Shown piece by piece: positions 47,385 through 57,861 of a stretch of 64,000 nucleotides of DNA. The position numbers were made by a program, and so were the translations under genes. The notes below the pieces were generated by a model that searched no databases, was not told where the DNA came from, and saw nothing but the letters and a program-made list of their open reading frames with translations. Origin of the DNA: an alpha proteobacterium SCGC AAA536-G10 (GTDB lineage Bacteria > Pseudomonadota > Alphaproteobacteria > Puniceispirillales > Marisalimonadaceae); the NCBI GenBank assembly GCA_000384615.1, contig ARQU01000009.1, positions 25,831 to 89,830 on the forward strand. The letters run 5' to 3'. Numbering within the stretch: the first letter of the stretch is position 1; the number at the start of each line of letters is the position of its first letter.

Positions 47385-49118
47385 ACTTATAAAATTGATA
47401 AGATTTTTTTGAATTTCTTCGTCTTGAATGTGAAATCTATCAATTGTTTGCTCCCAATCGGTATCTTTAAACTCATTTTTAAAAGATTCATATTCGCTAC
47501 TTACTTTGATATCTTGGTTTAATTTTGATCTAGAATAAAGAATTAAAGCTAGTGACCTTGTATCCATTACCCTGATATCAAAACTCAGTTCCACTACTTT
47601 ATTAAAATCCTCAGCAAAAAAGTATCCAAGTATTAAATCTTTGATTCTATTATCTGAAGTTGATTGTCCTTGAGGTATGGGATCAAGCTCAAAAGCTTTA
47701 TTAAGTAATTCCAAACCCTTTTCAACTTTTCCTATTCTAACTAAAACTTCACCATATCCAGATAGTACTCTTGGGTCATTTGGAACCATATTGAATGCTT
47801 TTCTTCCATGGTCTTCAGCTAGTAAATAGTCATGATTACTTAAATAAACAGCTGACAACATTCTATGACATTCAAAATCGTTTTCGTTTAACTCTAAAGC
47901 TTTGTCTATATTTTGTTTTGCATCAGCAAATATTTCTTCCATTTTACGTTCAGAAAATCCTCTAAACATTGCCTGACCTAAAGTACAAACTTTCCATGCA
48001 TAAGCTTGAGCGTTTCCAGCATCTGCTTCTATGGCTTTATCAAAGTTTTGCAATGCTTCTTGATTTGCTTCTTTGGTAAATTTGTGGTGATTCTCTTTAC
48101 CTCTAAGCAAATACTCATATGAACTTATATTTTCTGTAGGCTTTCTTTTTGAACGTTGCAATGAACTAATCTCAATCTCACCAAGTAAAGCAATCGATAT
48201 TTTCCTAACTATTTCATCTTGAAGATCAAAAATATCTTCAAGGACTCTATCATATTTATTACTCCAAATAATGCTTTCGTCATTCGCATCACTTAATTCA
48301 ATATTTATTCTAACTCTTTTACCAGATGCTCTAATACCGCCAGTAACAATAAAATCTAAATCAAATTTTTTGGAAAATTCTTTTATATCTTGATTTTCAT
48401 CTTTAAAATTAACGCTCGTTTGTCTGGAAAGAATATCAAATTCTCGCATCATTGAAAATTCGGTAATTAGATCTTCAACTATTCCATCAACTAAAAAACC
48501 ACTATCTTCGTCTTTACTAGTATTTACAAATGGCAAAATTGCAAACTTGGGCTTTTTATTTACAGACGGGCTTGTTTTTTTTGATATTTTATTTTTACCA
48601 TCACCTAAAATAGAAAAAACTTCAAAGTCACTAGAAATATTTTTTAATTCAATTTTTCCTAATGAATGTATCTTTTGTTCAATTTTTTTATTAATTTGTT
48701 GGTTAACTACGTCAGATATTAAAATTTCACCAACTGGAGACTGACTTTCTAATCTAGCAGCAATATTGACACCATTACCATAAATATTGTCACCTTCTAT
48801 AATAATATCATCTAGATGGATGCCAACACGCCATGAAAGTTTTGGGTTAACTTCTTCATTTTTGTTTCTATCTTTTATAGCGTTCTGAAATTCAATTGCT
48901 GCATTAGCGCTCCCAACAGGACTATCAAATTCTGCAATCACTGAATCACCTGCGGTATGAAATATCCTTCCAGAATATTTTGAAATTAACGGATCTATGA
49001 TTTCACGACAAGCTTTTAAGCTCTCAAGAGTTTTTTCTTCTTGTTCTTCCATATGTTTGCTAAAACTAACACAGTCTGTAGCTAAAATGGTCGCTAATTT
49101 TCTTTTTACTTGAGACAA
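47376..49118 (-). CDS. Class III adenylate/guanylate cyclase domain protein with C-terminal TPR region
   Basis: KLATILATDCVSFSKHMEE, GRIFHTAGDSVIAEFDSPVGSANAAIEFQ; FVNTSKDEDSGFLVDGIVEDLITEFS; TPR repeats. Confidence 0.87.
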   Translation of the reverse strand: MSQVKRKLATILATDCVSFSKHMEEQEEKTLESLKACREIIDPLISKYSGRIFHTAGDSVIAEFDSPVGSANAAIEFQNAIKDRNKNEEVNPKLSWRVGIHLDDIIIEGDNIYGNGVNIAARLESQSPVGEILISDVVNQQINKKIEQKIHSLGKIELKNISSDFEVFSILGDGKNKISKKTSPSVNKKPKFAILPFVNTSKDEDSGFLVDGIVEDLITEFSMMREFDILSRQTSVNFKDENQDIKEFSKKFDLDFIVTGGIRASGKRVRINIELSDANDESIIWSNKYDRVLEDIFDLQDEIVRKISIALLGEIEISSLQRSKRKPTENISSYEYLLRGKENHHKFTKEANQEALQNFDKAIEADAGNAQAYAWKVCTLGQAMFRGFSERKMEEIFADAKQNIDKALELNENDFECHRMLSAVYLSNHDYLLAEDHGRKAFNMVPNDPRVLSGYGEVLVRIGKVEKGLELLNKAFELDPIPQGQSTSDNRIKDLILGYFFAEDFNKVVELSFDIRVMDTRSLALILYSRSKLNQDIKVSSEYESFKNEFKDTDWEQTIDRFHIQDEEIQKNLINFISSI

Positions 49119-49241
49119 CTTTCAAATTCCATTTAAACAATTTAATTAATATAATTAGATATCTCATTTCGTGAATTAAACACAAAATAAAGAAACATTT
49201 TCATGTTAATATTATTCTATAATACAAAATAGAAAAATTAA

Positions 49242-49439
49242 ATGGATATTACAAAATACAAAAATAAAAACTTGATCTGCTTAAAAACTGGAGCCAAAGC
49301 AAAGATAATAAACTATTTTGATGATCAAAATTCTTCATTTGTTAAAGTTAATATAAACGTTAAGTTTAATGATACGACACTTCAAGTTTTAAAAACAATA
49401 GAATTGGAAGAATTAAGAAAGCAATTTAAGTTTGTTTAG
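49242..49439 (+). CDS. Small hypothetical protein
   Basis: 65 aa ORF in otherwise empty intergenic space, ATG start; no family recognised. Confidence 0.4.
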   Translation: MDITKYKNKNLICLKTGAKAKIINYFDDQNSSFVKVNINVKFNDTTLQVLKTIELEELRKQFKFV

Positions 49440-49464
49440 ATATCAATTTTGACAATTTTTCGAT

Positions 49465-50706
49465 TTAAAAAAATGCTTGTATACCAGTTTGGGCCCTACC
49501 AAGAATTAATGCATGAACATCGTGAGTTCCTTCATAGGTATTAACTGTTTCAAGGTTCATTAAATGTCTCATAACTTGATACTCTGCGTGAATACCATTT
49601 CCGCCATGCATATCTCTAGACATTCTAGCTATATCAAGAGCCTTTCCACAATTATTTCTTTTAATAAGAGAAATAGACTCTGGAGCCAAATTACCTTGAT
49701 CAAATAATCTCCCGACTTGCAAAGCAGCACCTAAGCCTAAAGTAATTTCGGTTTGCATGTCTGCTAGTTTCTTCTGTATTAATTGAGTTGCAGCTAGTGG
49801 CTTGCCAAATTGTTTTCTGTCTAGTGTATATTGACGTGCTCTAAACCAACAATCTTCCGCAGCACCCATAACACCCCAAGCTATACCGTATCTAGCCCTA
49901 TTTAAACAACCAAAAGGTCCTTTAAGACCACTTACATTAGGCATCAGATTTTCTTCTGGAACAAATACATTATCCATAACAATTTCACCTGTAATTGAGG
50001 CACGTAAGGATAATTTCCCTTTGATTTTAGGTGCTGTTAATCCATCCATTCCCTTTTCTAGAATAAAACCTTTTATGGCATCTCCGTGTTCTTTTGACTT
50101 TGCCCAAACAACAAAAACATCAGCTATTGGAGAGTTAGATATCCACATTTTAGAGCCTGACAATGAATATCCACCATTTACTTTGGTTGCTGTTGTTTTC
50201 ATAGATCCTGGATCTGAACCAGCATCTGGTTCTGTTAAACCAAAACAACCAATTAATTTTCCCGATGCTAAACCAGGTAAGTATTTTTGTCTTTGATCTT
50301 CATTTCCATATGTATAAATTGGATGCATTACTAATGAAGATTGAACAGACATCATAGATCTATATCCTGAATCTATACGTTCAACTTCTCTTGCGACTAG
50401 ACCATATGATACGTATGAGGCTCCTGCACAACCGTACTTTTCAGGTATAGTAATACCTAAAAGACCTAACTCTCCCATTTCCTTGAAAATTTCTTTGTCT
50501 GTTTTCTCGTCTAAAAAAGCTTCTTCTACTCTGGGTAAAAGTTTTGATTGTGCATAATCATGTGCAGTTGATTTTATAAGTTTCTCTTCTTCAGAAATAA
50601 GAGTGTCCAATAACAAAGGATCTTCCCAATTAAATTTAGGTTGGGAAGCTTTTGTATTTTTTAAATCAACAAAATTCTTTTCATTAGTATTGAGGGTAGA
50701 GTCCAT
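49465..50706 (-). CDS. Acyl-CoA dehydrogenase, glutaryl-CoA dehydrogenase type
   Basis: [87 protein letters not shown]. Confidence 0.92.
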   Translation of the reverse strand: MDSTLNTNEKNFVDLKNTKASQPKFNWEDPLLLDTLISEEEKLIKSTAHDYAQSKLLPRVEEAFLDEKTDKEIFKEMGELGLLGITIPEKYGCAGASYVSYGLVAREVERIDSGYRSMMSVQSSLVMHPIYTYGNEDQRQKYLPGLASGKLIGCFGLTEPDAGSDPGSMKTTATKVNGGYSLSGSKMWISNSPIADVFVVWAKSKEHGDAIKGFILEKGMDGLTAPKIKGKLSLRASITGEIVMDNVFVPEENLMPNVSGLKGPFGCLNRARYGIAWGVMGAAEDCWFRARQYTLDRKQFGKPLAATQLIQKKLADMQTEITLGLGAALQVGRLFDQGNLAPESISLIKRNNCGKALDIARMSRDMHGGNGIHAEYQVMRHLMNLETVNTYEGTHDVHALILGRAQTGIQAFF

Positions 50707-50764
50707 GGTAATTCCTTATTTTTTTCATATATAGCCAATGTATAAAAATAAATCCATCATTTTA

Positions 50765-51373
50765 TTAGGAGTTATTTAATTTTAATATATGCCTCTCAAT
50801 AAATTCTAATCTGTCCTGTCCCCAATAAATTTGATCTTCTAATATGTATGTTGGGGCTCCAAAAACATGCTTATCAATCGCAATTTTAGTATATTCCTTA
50901 AATACATTTTCACATTCTTGACTTTTTGCTAAGGATAATAGGTCTTCCGAATCTAATTCTAATTTATCTGTAATATTTTTTAAGACATTCTCATCATCAA
51001 TATTTAATTCTTCAACCCATAACGCATTCATTATATAACCTGCTAGTTGAAAATCTTTATCAGTTTTTCTGATTTTAGCAGCAATTATCAATAAAGAAGG
51101 TAACAAAGATTTTGAAGGGAAAAATTTAGGCTCAGGAATAAGGTTTATATTAAGAAATTCTGCCCATCTTTTTAATTCTTGCAAACGTATCTTTTGTCTT
51201 TGTAAAGGTCGTTTGAAAACAGGAAGCCCGCCGCTAACAGGGAAAATTTCTCCATAGTTAACAGGATACATATTTAGTTGGACATTAAATTCTTTTACTA
51301 TGTTATTAACCCGATTGTGACCAAGAAAAGTCCACGGACTTCCATGACTCATAAAATAATCAATTTCTATCAT
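50765..51373 (-). CDS. DsbA-family 2-hydroxychromene-2-carboxylate isomerase-like protein
   Basis: MIEIDYFMSHGSPWTFLGHNRV; KHVFGAPTYILEDQIYWGQDRLEFIE; start trimmed from ORF track. Confidence 0.83.
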   Translation of the reverse strand: MIEIDYFMSHGSPWTFLGHNRVNNIVKEFNVQLNMYPVNYGEIFPVSGGLPVFKRPLQRQKIRLQELKRWAEFLNINLIPEPKFFPSKSLLPSLLIIAAKIRKTDKDFQLAGYIMNALWVEELNIDDENVLKNITDKLELDSEDLLSLAKSQECENVFKEYTKIAIDKHVFGAPTYILEDQIYWGQDRLEFIERHILKLNNS

Positions 51374-51389
51374 CTTTACCTTATTAAAA

Positions 51390-51770
51390 TTAATTACCAA
51401 ATCCTGAACCTTCGACTTTATATTCATCTCTAGGTGGACTAAACACATCTAATACTTTAGCCCCTTCTGGCCCTCCAATGATACCATGATCAACTCCACC
51501 AGGTGTTTGCCAAAAATCTCCTTTATTGATCTCAATTTCTTCATTCCCTTGAATTCTTATTCCAGACCCTTCTATTAAAAATCCCCATTGTTCTTGTGGA
51601 TGTGAGTGAATTTTTCCCTTTGCGTTGGGTTCAATTGTTACAATTGACAACATTGCTTGATCCCCACAAAATATTCTGGTTGAAATACCCTCGCCTAAAA
51701 TTCTTTTGATTCCAGTATTTTCATCATTAACGTTATTAAAATAATTTTTCTGTGACATTCTTTTCTCCAT
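51390..51770 (-). CDS. Cupin domain protein
   Basis: GKIHSHPQEQWGFLIEGSGI, GGVDHGIIGGPEGAKVLDVFSPPRDEY. Confidence 0.82.
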   Translation of the reverse strand: MEKRMSQKNYFNNVNDENTGIKRILGEGISTRIFCGDQAMLSIVTIEPNAKGKIHSHPQEQWGFLIEGSGIRIQGNEEIEINKGDFWQTPGGVDHGIIGGPEGAKVLDVFSPPRDEYKVEGSGFGN

Positions 51771-51778
51771 AAAAAAAA

Positions 51779-52642
51779 TTACATTGGTTTATCACCTGCA
51801 AATGTAATTCTGTGCATCAATCTTCTTTGGCCATGATAATCATTAATTGGATTGTGCATTGTGCATCTATTATCCCATATTGCTACAGAACCAGGTTTCC
51901 ATTGAAATCTACATGTAAACTCAGATTTAATTTGGTGCTTGAATAAAAACTCTAGGATAGGTGTACTTTCTTCTTCAGTCATACCAACAAAGTTGGTTGT
52001 ATGGGCTTCATTTACATAAAGTGATTTTTTCTTAGTTTCTGGATGTGTTCTTACTACTGGATGAATTGCTTTTAATTCGTCACCTTTAAGGCCAACAGAA
52101 GCATGTTTCATAATATCAGATCTGGTTTTGGCAACTCTGGCCTTTCCTGATATATTTACCGCTTCTAATGTATCTAAAAATTTTTTCATGCCATCTGATA
52201 AACTTTCATAAGCAAGGTACTGATTTGACCACTCAGTATCTCCGCCGTATTTAGGTATTTCAATTCCGTACAACATTGTACCCATTGGAGGTTCTGCTTG
52301 ATATGTAGTATCACTATGCCAAATTCCTCCAAAATTATTTACATCTGTTTCTTTTTTTAATATTGGAGTAATTTCAGGAAAATCTTCTAAACTTTTTACA
52401 AATGGATACACAATTGGATTTCCAATTTTTTTTGCAAAAGCTTTCTGGGATTTAGGATCAAATTCTTGATCTCGGAAAAATATTACTTGATAGGTTAATA
52501 AAGCATCATATATCTCATTGACAACTTCTTCAGATAAGTCGTCTGAAAGATTTACATTTTCTATTTGAGCACCTAATGCTCCGGCAGTAGGAAAAACTTC
52601 AATATTTTGGAAATCTTTCTTTGTATTAAAATGTATATTCAT
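51779..52642 (-). CDS. TauD/TfdA family alpha-ketoglutarate-dependent dioxygenase
   Basis: LTYQVIFFRDQEF, WHSDTTYQAEPPMGTMLYG, WDNRCTMHNPINDYHGQRRLMHRITFAG. Confidence 0.9.
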   Translation of the reverse strand: MNIHFNTKKDFQNIEVFPTAGALGAQIENVNLSDDLSEEVVNEIYDALLTYQVIFFRDQEFDPKSQKAFAKKIGNPIVYPFVKSLEDFPEITPILKKETDVNNFGGIWHSDTTYQAEPPMGTMLYGIEIPKYGGDTEWSNQYLAYESLSDGMKKFLDTLEAVNISGKARVAKTRSDIMKHASVGLKGDELKAIHPVVRTHPETKKKSLYVNEAHTTNFVGMTEEESTPILEFLFKHQIKSEFTCRFQWKPGSVAIWDNRCTMHNPINDYHGQRRLMHRITFAGDKPM

Positions 52643-52768
52643 ATTGTAAAACGATCTCCTTAAAATAGAGAAACTCAAAAGAAATTATTTGCACTAAAAA
52701 AATTTAACGGCAATAATTTAGATGATAAATTAAAATAAATTTATTTCAATTATTACAAAGTAATTTAA

Positions 52769-53812
52769 ATGAAAAAAATAATATCTCCACATCTTGAGGT
52801 TAGAGAGGACTGGTTAAGTCAACTAGTAGAAGAACCAATCTCACCTAATATGCCTATTATTGATCCACATCACCATCTTTGGAATGCAGGGTTTGGTAGA
52901 TATTATGTTGAAGAACTACTAGAAGATATACAGTCATCGGGTCATAATATTAGGGCAACTGTATACATTATGAGTTCGTCAAATACAATAATGTACTGCA
53001 AAGATGGTCCAGATGAATTCAAGCCCATAACTGAGATAGAATTTGCAACTAAGGAGGCTAAAAGAAGTGATCTTATTATCAATAATAAAGTTAAAATCAA
53101 CTCATCAATTGTTGGTTCACTAGATCTAACTTTTGGAAATAAGTTAGAACCTGTAATTGAAAAAGCATTAGATATTAGCGAAGGAAGACTTAAAGGGATA
53201 AGAATGCTTTTAGCTTCCCATGCAGATCCAAGAATAACGTCAGGTGCAGTGAAATCAGATCTCAATCTTATGCTACATCCAAATTTTATTGAAGGTGCAA
53301 GATGTCTTCAATCAGCTGGTTTGTCATTAGACTTTTGGATTTATCACACACAACTTAATGAAATGGAAAAAATAGCCAGAGCGCTTCCAGATTTAAACAT
53401 AATTTTAAATCATATTGGCGGTCCTATACACCTTGGGGAGTATGAAGGAAAGCAAGCCCTAACCCATAGAGAATGGAGATCAGCTATGATGAGATTATCT
53501 AGATTACCAAATGTCAATGTAAAATTAGGTGGTTTGGGAATGGCTGTAAATGGTGCCAAATTTCATTTGAATTCTAAGCCTCCACACTCAAAAGATTTAT
53601 CAGAAATTTGGAAACCATGGATTTATGAAACAATTAATATGTTTGGATTTGAAAGATGTATGTATGAAAGCAACTTTCCTGTTGATAAAGGGTCTTGTAG
53701 TTATGGATCTTTATGGAATGCGTTTAAAATAATTTCTGAAGACATGTCAGAAGAAGAAAAAAGTAAATTATTTTATGAAAATGCTTCCAGAATATATAAA
53801 ATAAAATTATGA
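52769..53812 (+). CDS. Amidohydrolase 2 / COG3618 (lactonase-like TIM barrel)
   Basis: MPIIDPHHHLWNAGFGRYYVEELLED, NIILNHIGGPI, RCMYESNFPVDKGS. Confidence 0.85.
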   Translation: MKKIISPHLEVREDWLSQLVEEPISPNMPIIDPHHHLWNAGFGRYYVEELLEDIQSSGHNIRATVYIMSSSNTIMYCKDGPDEFKPITEIEFATKEAKRSDLIINNKVKINSSIVGSLDLTFGNKLEPVIEKALDISEGRLKGIRMLLASHADPRITSGAVKSDLNLMLHPNFIEGARCLQSAGLSLDFWIYHTQLNEMEKIARALPDLNIILNHIGGPIHLGEYEGKQALTHREWRSAMMRLSRLPNVNVKLGGLGMAVNGAKFHLNSKPPHSKDLSEIWKPWIYETINMFGFERCMYESNFPVDKGSCSYGSLWNAFKIISEDMSEEEKSKLFYENASRIYKIKL

Positions 53813-53836
53813 TTATTGTATATTGGGGTTAATCAA

Positions 53837-54874
53837 ATGCTAGTATCTATTCTAGAACAATCTGTTTCAGTAGAAGGAAAGCCGCAGACACACACTATTC
53901 AAGATAGTATCAATCTCGCCATAAAAGCAGAACAACTCGGTTATAAAAGATTTTGGGTGTCAGAGCATCACAATCATCCAACGATAATAGGAAGTGCCCC
54001 CGAAGTATTAATGGCTGCTATTGCAACTCAAACGAAAAAAATTCGAATTGGAAGTGCTGGTATTATGTTGCCTCATTATGCTCCATTTAAAGTTGCAGAA
54101 CAATTTAGAGTTTTAGAAGCTATAGCGCCTGGCAGAATAGACTTAGGACTTGGTAGAGCTCCAGGTTCCGATGGTAGAACTGCTCTAGCTTTAAATCCAA
54201 ATAGCAGAGAAGATAGCGAACAATTTCCTGGTAACGTTAGAGATTTAATGGCTTGGGTATCTAATGAAAAATTATTAGAAGGACATCCGTTTAGACATTT
54301 AGTTGCTCAACCTGAATCTAAAACCCATCCAGAAATTTGGATGTTAGGAACTTCAAACTATGGAGCCCAACTTGCTGCATACCTTGGAATTCCATACTGT
54401 TTTGCCCATTTCATAACTGATGGCCAAGGAATGAAGAATGCTATCGATCTGTATAAATCAGAATTTCGTCCAAGCAAAAATTTTAATAAACCAATTGTTA
54501 ATGTTTGTCTCTGGGCTTTAACTGCTAAAACAGAAGAAGAAGCGAAATATCTTTTTGCTTCCAGAGCAGCGTGGAAAATTGGTAGAAACTATGGTCACCT
54601 TGGACCAATAACTGATCCAGACAATGCATTAAATATAATTAACGAAAATAATTGGCAAGAACAGTATGATTTTATGTTTAAAAACTCAATTGTTGGCGAA
54701 ACTAGCAATACCAAAGAGAAAATCAAAAATTTAGTAAAAACCAATAATGTAGATGAGATTGCGATTTTGACTTGGTGTCATGACGAAAAAGCAAGAACTC
54801 GATCATATGAATTATTCGCAGACCAATTTAAATTAAAGGCAAAAAATCTCTTCAAAAAACTTGTTAATAATTGA
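53837..54874 (+). CDS. LLM-class flavin-dependent oxidoreductase (luciferase-like)
   Basis: YKRFWVSEHHNHPTIIGSAPEVLMAAIATQTKKIRIGSAGIMLPHYAPFKVAEQFRVLEAIAPGRIDLGLGRAPG. Confidence 0.92.
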   Translation: MLVSILEQSVSVEGKPQTHTIQDSINLAIKAEQLGYKRFWVSEHHNHPTIIGSAPEVLMAAIATQTKKIRIGSAGIMLPHYAPFKVAEQFRVLEAIAPGRIDLGLGRAPGSDGRTALALNPNSREDSEQFPGNVRDLMAWVSNEKLLEGHPFRHLVAQPESKTHPEIWMLGTSNYGAQLAAYLGIPYCFAHFITDGQGMKNAIDLYKSEFRPSKNFNKPIVNVCLWALTAKTEEEAKYLFASRAAWKIGRNYGHLGPITDPDNALNIINENNWQEQYDFMFKNSIVGETSNTKEKIKNLVKTNNVDEIAILTWCHDEKARTRSYELFADQFKLKAKNLFKKLVNN

Positions 54875-54922
54875 AAATCAAATATAAATAGCCATATCCT
54901 TCATACTATTAAGGAGTTATCT

Positions 54923-55528
54923 TTGTTATTTATTAATAACATCACATATTGGTTTAAGTCATTTATTACTCTTTTTATCATATTATTATTTACTGGATGT
55001 TCTCAAACTGACATGAAAGAATTTCAAAATAACACTCCCAAGCTTGATTTGTTTTCCTTTTTTGAAGGAGATACAATTGCATATGGAATATTTGAAGACA
55101 GATTTGGTAACCTAAAGAGACAATTTCGAGTAAATATTAATGGAAAGATTGACAATCAAATTCTTACATTAGACGAAGATTTTTTATACGATGACGGCGA
55201 GCAAGCTAAACGAATATGGAAAATTGAAAAGAAAATAGATAATAATCAACATGTTACGTATGAAGGGCAAGCTGATGATGTTGATGGTAAAGCTTCAGGT
55301 TCTATTTCAGGTAATGCTCTTAATTGGTCATATGATATTTACTTGAACATTAAGGGAAGTGATATAAAAGTTCATTTTAATGATTGGATTTATAAACAAA
55401 GTGAAGATTTAGCTATTAATAGAGCTTATGTTAGTAAGTTTGGAATTAATATTGGTTCTGTAACTTTAGTATTTCTAAGGGGGAATACTGCAAATAAAAT
55501 TGGTCCTCTGAATTTGAAGAATTGGTAA
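54923..55528 (+). CDS. DUF3833-like lipoprotein
   Basis: Lipobox LLFTGCSQ; FFEGDTIAYGIFEDRFGNLKRQFRVNINGKI; TTG start. Confidence 0.72.
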   Translation: MLFINNITYWFKSFITLFIILLFTGCSQTDMKEFQNNTPKLDLFSFFEGDTIAYGIFEDRFGNLKRQFRVNINGKIDNQILTLDEDFLYDDGEQAKRIWKIEKKIDNNQHVTYEGQADDVDGKASGSISGNALNWSYDIYLNIKGSDIKVHFNDWIYKQSEDLAINRAYVSKFGINIGSVTLVFLRGNTANKIGPLNLKNW

Positions 55529-55534
55529 AATATC

Positions 55535-56086
55535 GTGTTATTAAATTTTCCAATCTTTCTTTTAATTATTTTTAACTTTGTATCTTTTGGATTTGCTCAA
55601 GAAACCAATAAAGTTTTATCTGATACAAATACAAAAAATCTAATCGCTAAAGTAATGCCCAAATACAAAGTTGTCGGAACAGCAAACTACAGTTACTTAT
55701 TTTGGGATGTTTACGATGCAATTTTAATAACTGAAACCGGGCAATTTAATAATGAAGAATTTATTCTAATTTTGAAATACAATAAAGTGATTACAAAAGA
55801 TAGGTTAGTAAAAGAAACAATTAATGAATTTAAAAAACAAGAAAACTTAACTCAGAAAAAATTAAACAGATTGAAAGTTTTATTTAATAAAACTTATAAG
55901 AAGACAAAAGTTGGGAGTATTTTTGTTGGAATAAAAACAAAAAATTCAGCAGAACTTTTTTTTGAAGGTAAAAAAGTACTAACCTCTAAAGATATTAAAT
56001 TTATTAATAGTTTTTTTAATATATGGCTTAGAGAAGATAGTCAAAATCCAAATTTTACTAAATCGCTTTTAGGTAAAAATAATTAG
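55535..56086 (+). CDS. Chalcone isomerase-like exported protein
   Basis: KVVGTANYSYLFWDVYDAILITETGQFNNEEFILILKYNKVITKDRLVKETINEFKKQ. Confidence 0.7.
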   Translation: MLLNFPIFLLIIFNFVSFGFAQETNKVLSDTNTKNLIAKVMPKYKVVGTANYSYLFWDVYDAILITETGQFNNEEFILILKYNKVITKDRLVKETINEFKKQENLTQKKLNRLKVLFNKTYKKTKVGSIFVGIKTKNSAELFFEGKKVLTSKDIKFINSFFNIWLREDSQNPNFTKSLLGKNN

Positions 56087-56098
56087 GGAAAGCATCAA

Positions 56099-56638
56099 AT
56101 GCGTTTAAGTGCGTTTTTTTTTGAAATTGTCCCACTAACAGGTTTTTTCATAAGCACACAATATTTTAACTTAATTATAGCTGCTTTAATCTCATTAGTT
56201 TTAAGCTTAATTGTAATGTTTACATTTTTTATTTTGGAAAAAAGAATTTCTAAATTCCAAATTTTTGGAATTTCTATGTCAGCTCTTTTTACCTTATTTG
56301 CATATTTATTTAATGACGAACAATTCATAAAAATCAAACCTACAATTTTTAATGGATTTTTCAGTGCGGTTTTACTAATAGGAATTCTGAACAAGAAAGC
56401 AATGATGAAACAATTTTTTGGATCCCAATTTTTTCTAAATGACGATACCTGGTATAAATTAAGTTTAAGGTGGGGATTGTTTTTTTTATTTCTTACATTT
56501 GTAAATGAATTAGCATGGAGAAATCTAGAAACTGAAGACTGGGTTTTTATCAAAGTTTTTATATTAAGCCCTCTAGTTGGTTTATTTATGCTTGCTCAGT
56601 TACCTCTTACTTTAAGAGGAAGAATTAAAATTAAATAA
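56099..56638 (+). CDS. Septation protein A / YciB (IspZ) family membrane protein
   Basis: FEIVPLTGFFISTQYF, PTIFNGFFSAVLLIGIL, WGLFFLFLTFVNELAWRNLETEDWVFIKVF. Confidence 0.85.
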   Translation: MRLSAFFFEIVPLTGFFISTQYFNLIIAALISLVLSLIVMFTFFILEKRISKFQIFGISMSALFTLFAYLFNDEQFIKIKPTIFNGFFSAVLLIGILNKKAMMKQFFGSQFFLNDDTWYKLSLRWGLFFLFLTFVNELAWRNLETEDWVFIKVFILSPLVGLFMLAQLPLTLRGRIKIK

Positions 56639-56679
56639 TTTATAAAAATAAAAATATATTACATTATCCAATTAAATAA

Positions 56680-57846
56680 ATGGGGGATCTAATGAGTATT
56701 AAAATCAAAGATATAATTGTTCATGTAATCAAATCTGGATTGGATATCCCCTTCGCTTTTTCACAAGGTTGGGTTACAAAAAGATCTGCTACACTTGTAG
56801 AGATTAAAACTGATGATGGGCTTACAGGTTGGGGAGAAGCTTTTTGTCAAGGATTAGAACCTCCTGAAATTTCGGCTGCTGTTATCGAAACTGCTCTAAA
56901 ACCATTACTTTTAAACGAATCTCCATTGGATATAGAGGTTCTTTGGCACAAAATGTATAATGCTACTAGAGACTTTGGAAGAAAAGGGTCAGTAATCTCT
57001 GGGATAAGCGCTATTGATATTGCATTGTGGGATATTTTAGGAAAATTTCTTAATCAGCCTATTCACCAATTATTGGGAGGTGCATTTAGAAAAAAAATTA
57101 AACCTTATGCTACTGGTTTTTATCGAATTAAAGGTCAAGGAGAAGCAAAAAGATTAGCAGAAGAAGCTATATCACATTTTGAAAATAAATTTGATCATAT
57201 GAAGGTTAAACTTGGATTTGGTCTTCAAGATGATATTAAGTGTATGGAAGCTATATATGATGTATTGGAAAATAAAAATGTAACATTAATGATTGATACC
57301 AATCATGCTTATGGAAGATCAGAAGCACTCACTTTAGGAGAAGCCCTTAAAGATTATAATTTACGGTGGTATGAGGAACCAGTAACTCCTGAGGATATTC
57401 AGGGTTATACAGAGTTAAGATCAAAACTTAACATACCTATTGCAGGTGGTGAAAATGAACATACTTTGTACGGATTTAGGACACTATTTGAGGCTAAAGC
57501 TGTTGATATTGCTCAACCAGACATTGGATCCTGTGGCGGTATTTCAGGAGTAAGGCACATTATTAATTTAGCTCAAAGTTTTGGTGTAGAAGTAAACCCA
57601 CATGTATGGGGCTCTGCAGTTGCTCAGGCTGCGTCAATCCAAGTTATTGCTTCTATTCCAACTACGCATCATTCAATTTATGCTCGATCTCCAATATTAG
57701 AATATGACCAATCAAGTCATCCTTTCAGAAGAGAGTTATTAGAAAATCCTCTTGAGTTAGACAATGGTATGGTCAATGTTTCATCAAAACCTGGTTTAGG
57801 TATTAAGATAAATATAGACACAGTTAACAAATATAAATGTAATTAA
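56680..57846 (+). CDS. Mandelate racemase/muconate lactonizing enzyme (enolase superfamily) sugar-acid dehydratase-like
   Basis: AIDIALWDILGKFLNQPIHQLLGG, FDHMKVKLGFG, LMIDTNHAYG, YEEPVTPED, NPHVWGSAVAQAASIQ. Confidence 0.88.
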   Translation: MGDLMSIKIKDIIVHVIKSGLDIPFAFSQGWVTKRSATLVEIKTDDGLTGWGEAFCQGLEPPEISAAVIETALKPLLLNESPLDIEVLWHKMYNATRDFGRKGSVISGISAIDIALWDILGKFLNQPIHQLLGGAFRKKIKPYATGFYRIKGQGEAKRLAEEAISHFENKFDHMKVKLGFGLQDDIKCMEAIYDVLENKNVTLMIDTNHAYGRSEALTLGEALKDYNLRWYEEPVTPEDIQGYTELRSKLNIPIAGGENEHTLYGFRTLFEAKAVDIAQPDIGSCGGISGVRHIINLAQSFGVEVNPHVWGSAVAQAASIQVIASIPTTHHSIYARSPILEYDQSSHPFRRELLENPLELDNGMVNVSSKPGLGIKINIDTVNKYKCN

Positions 57847-57861
57847 TTTAGATATTATAAA

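Noticed and set aside
56095-56553. 152-aa minus-strand ORF
   Set aside because: Antisense to the YciB/IspZ-family gene, composition typical of a shadow ORF.
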